A stretch of DNA of 5,130 bases from an uncultured Pedobacter sp. (GTDB lineage: Bacteria > Bacteroidota > Bacteroidia > Sphingobacteriales > Sphingobacteriaceae), in assembly GCA_946478755.1 (NCBI GenBank), contig CAMLDJ010000376.1, positions 1 through 5,130 of the forward strand, written 5' to 3'. This document shows, one piece after another, positions 1 to 5,130 of the stretch. How positions within the stretch are numbered: position 1 is the stretch's first letter; each line of letters begins with the position of its first letter. The position numbers and the translations under genes are program-made. The notes under the pieces were generated by a model, which did no database searches, had not been told where the DNA came from, and saw only the letters and a list, made by a program, of their open reading frames with translations.

Positions 1-338
1 GTAGCATGCTTTACCGAATCGGTAGCTGAAACAATTTGAAGTGTGGCCGGCTCAAGATAAAACGAGAAGGCATCAGCAACAACACCACGTTTAACAGGTG
101 CGGCATCATGTTTAATGAAGATAGCTGCCTGGCTTACACCTGTTAAAGGGCCCGTAAATGTGAATTTACCGCCTACAATAGCTACCGAATCAACTGTTGG
201 ATTAGCCCTGGAGCCATATTGTAAATAAGCTTTAGCGGGCGAACCAAGGTTGCCGACTTTGGCGTTTACTGTAAATTTGCCCTGAGCCATAACAGCAGCA
301 GGCAATAAACAGGTTGCGATCAATGCGATCTTTTTCAT
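1..338 (-). CDS. Secreted DUF4369 domain protein, probable TlpA/AhpC-type thioredoxin (5' part only)
   Basis: An open frame reads leftward from an ATG at 338-336 without a stop to the window edge (112 codons). It begins MKKIALIATCLLPAAVMAQ, a typical Sec signal peptide with likely cleavage after Ala18. Cys10 is preceded by Thr, so it makes a poor lipobox and the product is probably periplasmic. The mature part has the pattern of the Bacteroidota DUF4369 domain: short beta strands (KFTVNAKVG, AYLQYG), a 'DSVAIVGGKFTFTG' hairpin at about residues 48-61, and a 'FYLEPATLQIV' strand near residue 97. In this family the domain usually precedes a thioredoxin fold with a CxxC motif, which would lie outside the window. 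The thioredoxin part is therefore inferred. The gene lies 93 bp downstream of the arginase-like gene on the same strand but has its own -7 element, so it is probably transcribed separately. A stand-alone DUF4369 protein is the main alternative. Confidence 0.75.
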   Translation of the reverse strand, partial: MKKIALIATCLLPAAVMAQGKFTVNAKVGNLGSPAKAYLQYGSRANPTVDSVAIVGGKFTFTGPLTGVSQAAIFIKHDAAPVKRGVVADAFSFYLEPATLQIVSATDSVKHA

Positions 339-382
339 AGTTTTCTGTTATTGAATAAAAAGTTATTGTGGTTATCTGGCCT

Positions 383-412
383 CAAATGTACAACAGGCCT
401 GAAATATAACGA
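383..412 (-). promoter_or_regulatory. Bacteroidota-type promoter for the DUF4369 gene
   Basis: On the minus strand, TACATTTG (390-383) is an exact match to the Bacteroidota -7 consensus TAnnTTTG. It ends 44 bases before the ATG. A TCG triplet (412-410) lies 19 bases upstream, one mismatch from the TTG core of the -33 element, so the upstream box is weak. The site lies in the gap after the arginase-like gene. Confidence 0.5.
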
Positions 413-431
413 AAAGTTTAATGTAATATTA

Positions 432-1613
432 TTATAGCAGCTTTTGAAAGGTCCGCCACCATAGATCCGGCATTTCACCATTAACGGCGGTGGTATAATC
501 GTCATAGCGACAGGGCACCAGGTGATACCTTTCATTTTTGGAAATTCCTGTAGGATAAGGCACCTGCATCCACCAGCGGTCAGATTTTTTACTTTTCACA
601 AAAAGCATTTCTGCAGAACCGTCGTTTAAACTAGCCCTGTATATGAGGTATTGCGATTTTGGTGTGAGCGGAAAATCCTTTTTCCGGTTGTAATACCCGT
701 CCACGAAATACCATACCATTTGTGCCAGGAGCATTGCCGTCTGCCCGTTCTGATCAAATGCAGGATTGAATTCGTAGAAGCCTATTGAACTGAGCTTATC
801 ATTCATCCCTGCATAACGCGTAATGGCACAGGCCTGTTCGCCATAAAAACCGTTCGGACTGGCATTGGCATTGGCTCCGGCATCAGACGAGCGGATGGCA
901 CCAATATCAAAACTGATCATGCTCGCATTGCGGATGATGGGTTCGGTTAGGGTAATGTTCTCAGCAAATTCACCCAGGCGGTGTGCATCAAAATACAGCT
1001 TACTCATCACTTTTAAGCTATCCTGATTTACAAAATACGTTTGGTAGCCTACATTACTGAAATTGAAAAGATAATTTGGCTGATGTAAAAGAATTTTGTT
1101 GAGATAGGTATCGGATTTGGCTGCAAGGCCATCCTGATCCTCCTCGTCCAGGTCGAACTTGCTATCTACGACCACCAGATCTACCTTTTGCTCAAGATTT
1201 TCGTAAGCGAGGTATTGCGCATAAGTAAGGTCCTGCCCACCGCCAATGATCACCGGAAGTATATCCATTTTAATCAGTTCAGAAACCACTGTTTTGACTG
1301 CTACGTAGGTATCAGAAATAGAGGCTCCAGCCCTGATATTCCCCAGATCAACAATCCTTGTCGTAAATGCACCCTCATTTAAACTGTAAAACTGCGCCCG
1401 GAAATAATCAGGTGCCAGTGCACAACCTTCATTATTTACTGCAGCGCGGTCGTCCTGCACACCGAAAATCGCGATATCATACTGCTTTTCGTCCAGTTCC
1501 GGGAACTTGTCGGTAAAAAATCCAGCCTTCAAACCTAGCTGACTGGTGTAAAATCCCTGCTTCGGCGTAAAACTATCGGGCTTTACGGGAGAAAAAAAAT
1601 CTGATAAAGACAT
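432..1613 (-). CDS. Arginase/formimidoylglutamase-family protein with degenerate metal site
   Basis: A 393-residue cytoplasmic protein of the ureohydrolase (arginase/agmatinase/formimidoylglutamase) fold, in the Bacteroidota subgroup usually annotated formimidoylglutamase. The three family signature blocks are in order but altered. GGxHD reads GGGQD (124-128, His replaced by Gln127). DAHxD reads DSKFD (150-154, His replaced by Lys152). SxDxDxxDP reads SFDIGAIRSSD (234-244, second Asp replaced by Gly238). Asp150, Asp154 and Asp236 remain. The later 'FYEFNPAFD' (279-287) matches the conserved E-x-N-P-x-x-D block. Half of the expected manganese ligands are thus lost, so normal ureohydrolase chemistry (for example formiminoglutamate to glutamate plus formamide) is doubtful. 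The frame is intact and the residues around the motifs remain orderly, which argues against a decaying gene. No histidine-degradation gene is adjacent. The ATG at 1613 fits the short divergent leader. Family membership is sure; function is unknown. Confidence 0.9.
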   Translation of the reverse strand: MSLSDFFSPVKPDSFTPKQGFYTSQLGLKAGFFTDKFPELDEKQYDIAIFGVQDDRAAVNNEGCALAPDYFRAQFYSLNEGAFTTRIVDLGNIRAGASISDTYVAVKTVVSELIKMDILPVIIGGGQDLTYAQYLAYENLEQKVDLVVVDSKFDLDEEDQDGLAAKSDTYLNKILLHQPNYLFNFSNVGYQTYFVNQDSLKVMSKLYFDAHRLGEFAENITLTEPIIRNASMISFDIGAIRSSDAGANANASPNGFYGEQACAITRYAGMNDKLSSIGFYEFNPAFDQNGQTAMLLAQMVWYFVDGYYNRKKDFPLTPKSQYLIYRASLNDGSAEMLFVKSKKSDRWWMQVPYPTGISKNERYHLVPCRYDDYTTAVNGEMPDLWWRTFQKLL

Positions 1614-1635
1614 ATTATCGTATAATGTATGACCT

Positions 1636-1643
1636 CAAATATC
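1636..1643 (-). promoter_or_regulatory. Possible -7 element for the arginase-like gene
   Basis: On the minus strand GATATTTG (1643-1636) matches the Bacteroidota -7 consensus TAnnTTTG except for the first base. It lies 22 bases upstream of the ATG at 1613, implying a leader of about 15-17 nt. No TTG is seen at the usual -33 distance. It directly abuts the plus-strand -7 element of the dehydrogenase gene. Confidence 0.3.
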
Positions 1644-1651
1644 TATTTTTG
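1644..1651 (+). promoter_or_regulatory. -7 promoter element for the dehydrogenase gene
   Basis: TATTTTTG is an exact match to the Bacteroidota -7 consensus TAnnTTTG, 36 bases before the ATG at 1688. A TCG triplet 23 bases upstream (1618-1620) is a weak stand-in for the -33 TTG. Transcription from here would begin at about 1656-1658, downstream of the ATG at 1625, which supports the start at 1688. Confidence 0.5.
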
Positions 1652-1687
1652 AGCGCATATATTAATGAACATCCTAAAAAAAATGAA

Positions 1688-2650
1688 ATGATATTGGTTA
1701 CCGGTGCTACGGGGTTTTTAGGAGCTGAGCTGATTCATCAGCTGACCGGCCAGGGGATAAAACTCAGGGCCTTAAAACGCAGGCACTCCGTGGTTCCTGA
1801 TCTGATTAAGGACAACCATCAGATCGAGTGGGTAACTGCAGACCTGAACGACTTGTCTGATCTGGAAGATGCTTTTGAAGATGTAGATAAAGTGTATCAC
1901 TGCGCCGCCCTCGTTTCGTTTAGCCCCAAAGACAAAGCGAAGCTCTTTAGGGTGAATATCGAAGGCACCAGCAATATGGTCAACCTTTGTGCCGCTTTCG
2001 GTGCACGGCTGCTCCATGTCAGTTCTGTAGCAGCGCTTGGCAATGCAAAAAAAGGTGCGCTGATTACTGAAAATGATTTATGGGAATATCATGCCAAAGC
2101 ACATTCCTATGCCATCTCAAAATATGAAGGGGAAATGGAGGTATGGAGAGGCATAGCCGAAGGTCTGGATGCCCTGATTGTAAATCCGTCGGTAATTATT
2201 GGTGCGGGTGCCGGCTTTTCGGGAAGCGGGGCTATTTTTAAACTGGTTAAGGATGGTTTGTCCTACTATACAAGGGGTGCTACGGGAATGGTGGATGTAA
2301 GCGATGTCGCAAAAAGCATGATCGCTCTGATGAACAGTACAACCACCGCCGAAAGATTTACCATCTCGGCAGAAAACTACCATTACAAACAGCTTTTTGA
2401 AGAAATCGCCGCAGGATACGGTGTTAAAGCTCCCTCTAAAGAAGCTAAGCCATGGATGCTGGGAATTGCCTGGAGGGCTGCCAGGCTGGCTTCGCTGTTT
2501 ACCGGAAAAGCTGCAGCGCTCACCGCTGATGCCGCCAGAAGCAGCCTGAACGAGAGCCTGTATAGTAATGAAAAAATAAAAAAAACAATAGGCATAACAT
2601 TTAAACCATTAACGCAAAGCATTAAAGAAATCTGCAGACAACAGCATTGA
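1688..2650 (+). CDS. NAD(P)-dependent epimerase/dehydratase (extended SDR family)
   Basis: A 320-residue cytoplasmic oxidoreductase of the extended short-chain dehydrogenase type. It opens with the Rossmann motif TGATGFLG (residues 5-12; Gly6, Gly9, Gly12). The NAD-binding 'ADLND' (51-55) and 'HCAAL' (71-75) follow, then catalytic-region Ser112/Ser113 in HVSSVAALG and the YxxxK pair Tyr141/Lys145 in SYAISK. 'NPSVIIGAG' (166-174) is the substrate-domain entry typical of dihydroflavonol-reductase-like and sugar-epimerase-like members. The basic run KRR (30-32) at the end of the second strand suggests NADP preference, an inference. The substrate cannot be read from sequence. The frame is open from an ATG at 1625, but that would put 21 residues before the canonical 'MILVTGATG' beginning and would overlap the promoter, so 1688 is chosen. 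The gene diverges from the arginase-like gene. Length is normal for the family. Confidence 0.92.
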   Translation: MILVTGATGFLGAELIHQLTGQGIKLRALKRRHSVVPDLIKDNHQIEWVTADLNDLSDLEDAFEDVDKVYHCAALVSFSPKDKAKLFRVNIEGTSNMVNLCAAFGARLLHVSSVAALGNAKKGALITENDLWEYHAKAHSYAISKYEGEMEVWRGIAEGLDALIVNPSVIIGAGAGFSGSGAIFKLVKDGLSYYTRGATGMVDVSDVAKSMIALMNSTTTAERFTISAENYHYKQLFEEIAAGYGVKAPSKEAKPWMLGIAWRAARLASLFTGKAAALTADAARSSLNESLYSNEKIKKTIGITFKPLTQSIKEICRQQH

Positions 2651-2674
2651 TCTCCGTCTGTTATTTCCTTTTTT
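2635..2674 (+). terminator. Weak candidate terminator after the dehydrogenase gene
   Basis: CAGAC (2635-2639) can pair with GTCTG (2656-2660) around a 16-nt loop that contains the stop codon. A T-rich tail ends in six Ts (2669-2674). An alternative pairing is AACAG (2640-2644) with CTGTT (2658-2662). The stem is only 5 bp and the T run is displaced by 8 nt, so this is a possibility only. Confidence 0.25.
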
Positions 2675-2738
2675 GGATGCTGCAGCGGTCGCAATTTTAT
2701 TCATTTGCTGCAGACTCGTAAAAATCGTGATGGTTTTA

Positions 2739-2746
2739 TATCTTTG
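2739..2746 (+). promoter_or_regulatory. -7 promoter element for serB
   Basis: TATCTTTG is an exact match to the Bacteroidota -7 consensus TAnnTTTG, 51 bases before the ATG at 2798. A TCG triplet 20 bases upstream (2716-2718) is one mismatch from the -33 TTG core. It lies in the 147-bp gap after the dehydrogenase gene. A transcript starting near 2752 would exclude the TTG at 2705 as a start codon. Confidence 0.5.
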
Positions 2747-2797
2747 ACCCGATTATTAACCACCTTATACCCATCTAAATATCATTACTCCTGTAGG

Positions 2798-4096
2798 ATG
2801 AAGCAAAAGAATTTTTACATTATTGACTTTGACAGTACCTTTACACAAGTTGAAGCTTTAGACGAGCTGGCACGCATCTCCCTTAACAAGCACCCCGAAA
2901 AGGAGGCCATCTTCCAAAAAATTGAAGACTATACCAACCTTGCCATGGAAGGCAAGCTCTCTTTTAGCGAAAGTCTGGCCCAAAGGGTTAAGCTTCTGGA
3001 AGCAACAGAGGACCATCTGAAGCAACTAATCACCAGGCTTAAGAAAAAAGTATCCGCTTCATTTTCACGAAATGCAGAATTCTTTAAAAAGCATGCAGAT
3101 GAGGTATTGATCGTTTCGGGGGGCTTCAAGGAGTTCATCACGCCAGTGGTGAGCCAGTTTCACATTAAAAAAGAAAATATTTACGCCAATACTTTCGTCA
3201 CGACGGGCGACGGCAAGATCATAGATTACGACCATTCCAATCCCTTAAGTGAGGAAGGCGGAAAAGTAAAGCTGATGCGGCAAATGAACCTTGAAGGAGA
3301 TCTGTATGGCATTGGCGATGGCTATTCTGATTTTCAACTTCGGGAGAGCGGCCTGATCAAAAAGTTCTACGCGTTTACCGAGAATATTGCCAGGGAGAGC
3401 ATCGTAAAGAAAGCGGACCATGTTACGCCGAGCTTTGATGAATTCCTGTACGTAAACAACTTGCCAAGAGCAATCTCTTATCCTAAAAACCGGATTTTGT
3501 GCCTGGTTATCGGAGATGTGGACACAAAGAGCATTGAATTGCTCAAAAAAGATGGATTTTCAGTTCGTCACAAAACCAGCTTTGAAGAAAAATATGTGGC
3601 GGATGTGCATATGTTGCTGCTGGCCGATGGGGAGAAAATGGACCAGGAGAAGCTTACAAGAGCAGTAAAGCTAAAAACGCTGGGTTATTTGGGCAGTATT
3701 AAAGGCAAGGTAGATCCTGCAGCCTGTACTGAACAAGGCGTAGTGGTATTTGAGGATATGAAACACAACCCGAGGAACATGGATTTCATTCCTAAAAGAA
3801 TGATTGATTTCATGAACACCGGCACGACCTATTTGAGTTCGAACTTTCCTAACCTCCAGTTGCCGAGAATCGATAAATCGCACCGGTTGATCCATATTCA
3901 TAAAAACGTACCGGGCATTATGGCGAAGGTAAATACCGTGTTTGCAAAGCATAATATCAATATCGTCGGACAGTTTCTGATGACGAATGCAAGCATCGGC
4001 TATGTGATCACAGACATCAATACAGAGTACGACAAGCAGTTGTTTAAATCTTTGAAAAAGATTGAGCATACCATAAAATTCCGGGTATTGTATTAA
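2798..4096 (+). CDS. serB: Phosphoserine phosphatase fused to a SerA-derived module with ACT domain
   Basis: A 432-residue protein that should hydrolyse phosphoserine to serine, the last step of serine synthesis. Residues 1 to about 215 are a complete HAD phosphatase. Motif I is DFDST (Asp10 nucleophile, Asp12), motif II is SGG (Ser107), Lys156 is the probable motif lysine, and motif III is GDGYSD (Asp174, Asp178). The substrate-recognition residues of PSP enzymes are present as Glu19 and Arg63. Residues about 231-432 resemble D-3-phosphoglycerate dehydrogenase: the outer substrate-binding domain (231-330), a return segment ending NFPNLQLP (349-356), and a C-terminal ACT domain (363-432). The NAD-binding domain that normally lies between is missing. 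Serine-site residues of E. coli SerA (His344, Asn346, Asn364) align with His368, Asn370 and Asn388. The upstream in-frame TTG (2705) precedes the promoter, so the ATG at 2798 is chosen. Phosphatase assignment is strong; serine sensing is inferred. Confidence 0.93.
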   Translation: MKQKNFYIIDFDSTFTQVEALDELARISLNKHPEKEAIFQKIEDYTNLAMEGKLSFSESLAQRVKLLEATEDHLKQLITRLKKKVSASFSRNAEFFKKHADEVLIVSGGFKEFITPVVSQFHIKKENIYANTFVTTGDGKIIDYDHSNPLSEEGGKVKLMRQMNLEGDLYGIGDGYSDFQLRESGLIKKFYAFTENIARESIVKKADHVTPSFDEFLYVNNLPRAISYPKNRILCLVIGDVDTKSIELLKKDGFSVRHKTSFEEKYVADVHMLLLADGEKMDQEKLTRAVKLKTLGYLGSIKGKVDPAACTEQGVVVFEDMKHNPRNMDFIPKRMIDFMNTGTTYLSSNFPNLQLPRIDKSHRLIHIHKNVPGIMAKVNTVFAKHNINIVGQFLMTNASIGYVITDINTEYDKQLFKSLKKIEHTIKFRVLY

Positions 4097-4104
4097 CAGT
4101 ACCC
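4083..4104 (+). terminator. Hairpin over the serB stop codon, possible terminator
   Basis: GGGTATTGT (4083-4091) pairs with ACAGTACCC (4096-4104) as a 9-bp stem with one G-T wobble and a 4-nt loop (ATTA). The serB stop codon (4094-4096) falls in the loop and at the edge of the stem. The following sequence CTCCTTTGATT has only a short T run, so it may be a weak terminator or a 3' stabilising structure. It lies immediately upstream of the promoter for the next gene. Confidence 0.4.
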
Positions 4105-4114
4105 CTCCTTTGAT

Positions 4115-4122
4115 TACATTTG
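4115..4122 (+). promoter_or_regulatory. -7 promoter element for the tryptophan dioxygenase gene
   Basis: TACATTTG is an exact match to the Bacteroidota -7 consensus TAnnTTTG, 19 bases before the ATG at 4142, implying a leader of about 13 nt. A TTG (4088-4090) lies 24 bases upstream, slightly farther than usual for a -33 box and inside the serB hairpin. Confidence 0.5.
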
Positions 4123-4141
4123 TGGTAAACTAACTTACTAA

Positions 4142-5101
4142 ATGGAACTTACACCACAAATTAAAGAAAAGCTGGATAAGCTGCAGGAGAAATATGCGGC
4201 CATGGGGCAGGATATGGCTGCTTACCTGGATGGGCTGTTGTATGCTGATTTTTTAACGTACTGGGATTACATTCACCTGGATACCCTATTGAGTCTGCAG
4301 AACCCGAAAACTCCATTTCCTGATGAGGAGATCTTCATCATGTACCATCAGATCACAGAGCTTTACTTTAAGCTTTCCCTGCACGAGTGTAAACAGATTG
4401 CCGAACAGCCCTCCCTGACCGTTGAATTTTTTACCGCAAGGGTAAAGCGGATCAATGCTTACTTTAATGCCTTAACGACTTCTTTTGAAGTGATGGTGGA
4501 CGGCATGGAAAAAGAACAGTTTCTGAAATTCCGTATGTCATTGCTGCCTGCCAGTGGATTTCAGTCGGGACAATACCGCATGATAGAGATCTGTGCTGCT
4601 GATTTTAACAGGCTGATCGACAAAAGCAAAAGAACGGAGCTGGCAAACGCCTCCATAGAAGAACAGTTCGAACACATTTACTGGAAATTCGGGGCCACGG
4701 AGCTGGCCAGCGGAAAGCAAACCCTTACGCTAAAGCAATTTATCCATAAATATGCTGAGCAGTTTTTACAACTGATAAAAGACAGAAAAGAAAGTAATTT
4801 TTCTGCTTTATACCACAAGCTGGCCAGCCAGGGGGCGGATGTAACTGCGCTCGGTGACGAACTAAGAAAGCTGGACCTGTATGTCAATGTGGAGTGGCCA
4901 CTTTCCCATTATAAATCGGCAGTAAGGTACCTGGAACGCGACCCGGTGGACATCGCTGCAACGGGGGGAACAAACTGGCAAAAATACCTACCTCCGCGTT
5001 TTCAGAAAAGGATCTTTTACCCGTTTTTGTGGACGGAAGCGCAAATGGAAGAATGGGGAAAAGGATGGGTGCTTGGCGTATTGAAAGATTTAAGCCGCTA
5101 A
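4142..5101 (+). CDS. Tryptophan 2,3-dioxygenase family protein
   Basis: A 319-residue, probably heme-dependent cytoplasmic enzyme of the tryptophan 2,3-dioxygenase family, which oxidises L-tryptophan to N-formylkynurenine. Visible signatures in order: LDTLLSLQNP (46-55), FIMYHQITELYFK (65-77) with Phe65 and active-site His69, ASGFQSGQYRMIE (137-149) with Arg146 that should hold the tryptophan carboxylate, the probable heme-ligand His256 in PLSHYKSAVRYL, and ATGGTNWQKYL (273-283) matching the GTGG(S/T) substrate loop. The spacing from His256 to Thr274 is 18 residues, against 14 in the Xanthomonas enzyme as I recall it, and the usual ELWFK or ELWMK reads ELYFK. It is therefore a divergent subgroup. 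Length is near that of bacterial members. The ATG at 4142 is the first in frame after its promoter. Substrate specificity is family-based and not proven; another indole-type substrate is possible. Confidence 0.88.
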   Translation: MELTPQIKEKLDKLQEKYAAMGQDMAAYLDGLLYADFLTYWDYIHLDTLLSLQNPKTPFPDEEIFIMYHQITELYFKLSLHECKQIAEQPSLTVEFFTARVKRINAYFNALTTSFEVMVDGMEKEQFLKFRMSLLPASGFQSGQYRMIEICAADFNRLIDKSKRTELANASIEEQFEHIYWKFGATELASGKQTLTLKQFIHKYAEQFLQLIKDRKESNFSALYHKLASQGADVTALGDELRKLDLYVNVEWPLSHYKSAVRYLERDPVDIAATGGTNWQKYLPPRFQKRIFYPFLWTEAQMEEWGKGWVLGVLKDLSR

Positions 5102-5107
5102 CAGCTA

Positions 5108-5115
5108 AATATTTG
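5108..5115 (+). promoter_or_regulatory. Possible -7 element for a gene beyond the right edge
   Basis: AATATTTG matches TAnnTTTG except for the first base and lies 6 bases after the dioxygenase stop codon. The remaining 15 bases hold no start codon. If real, it would serve a plus-strand gene just outside the window. The match is short and AT-rich, so chance is a fair explanation. Confidence 0.2.
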
Positions 5116-5130
5116 ACCTTCCTTTACCTA

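Noticed and set aside
1..338. Lipoprotein signal in the DUF4369 protein (Cys10 in LIATC)
   Set aside because: The residue before Cys is Thr, not Gly/Ala/Ser, and a good signal peptidase I site (AVMA) follows, so an ordinary secreted protein is more likely.
1188..1382. A 64-codon plus-strand open frame with several cysteines inside the arginase-like gene
   Set aside because: It is antisense to the GGGQD region of a clear family member, and the cysteine spacing fits no zinc-binding pattern I recognise.
432..1613. Calling the arginase-like gene a decaying pseudogene because of its lost metal ligands
   Set aside because: The frame is intact over 393 codons, the fold motifs remain in order, and the altered residues match a pattern I recall for the Bacteroidota subgroup.
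2383..2694. A 103-codon minus-strand open frame opposite the end of the dehydrogenase gene
   Set aside because: It lies almost wholly antisense to a well-supported gene, has no recognisable domain and no promoter match. Its hydrophobic, alanine-rich stretches follow from the complement of the opposing codons.
2679..2713. CTGCAGC (2680-2686) and GCTGCAG (2707-2713) could form a 7-bp stem in the gap before serB
   Set aside because: The loop is 20 nt, there is no T run on either strand, and CTGCAG is itself palindromic, so the match is cheap.
3671..4069. A 132-codon minus-strand open frame inside serB
   Set aside because: It is a shadow of the SerA-like and ACT segment, whose plus-strand reading is unambiguous. 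It has no family features of its own.

Overview
The window looks like chromosomal core sequence from a Bacteroidota bacterium, most likely Sphingobacteriaceae (Pedobacter or a relative). The evidence is moderate GC, matches to the Bacteroidota -7 promoter element (TAnnTTTG) before the genes, absence of strong Shine-Dalgarno sites, a DUF4369-type secreted protein, and the Bacteroidota version of the 'formimidoylglutamase' family. The genus is inferred from protein style and was not tested. I see no mobile element, CRISPR array, tRNA or rRNA.

Layout. Positions 1-338 (minus) hold the 5' end of a secreted DUF4369 protein, probably a TlpA/AhpC-type thioredoxin, that runs off the left edge. Positions 432-1613 (minus) encode an arginase-fold protein in which three of the six expected manganese ligands are replaced. 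A 74-bp divergent intergenic region holds two back-to-back -7-like elements. To its right, 1688-2650 (plus) encodes an extended short-chain dehydrogenase (NAD(P)-dependent epimerase/reductase). Next, 2798-4096 (plus) encodes a phosphoserine phosphatase (SerB) fused to what reads as a D-3-phosphoglycerate dehydrogenase (SerA) with its NAD-binding domain removed and its serine-sensing ACT domain kept. Last, 4142-5101 (plus) encodes a divergent tryptophan 2,3-dioxygenase family protein. No gap between genes exceeds 150 bp.

How the genes work together. Each gene seems to have its own promoter, so this is a run of single-gene units and not one operon. The shared theme is amino-acid metabolism: serine synthesis, tryptophan degradation and a ureohydrolase-fold protein of unknown activity. 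Two genes need starts downstream of their longest reading frames: 1688 for the dehydrogenase and 2798 for serB. The most interesting item is the SerB-SerA fusion, which suggests that the last step of serine synthesis may carry a built-in serine sensor borrowed from the first step.
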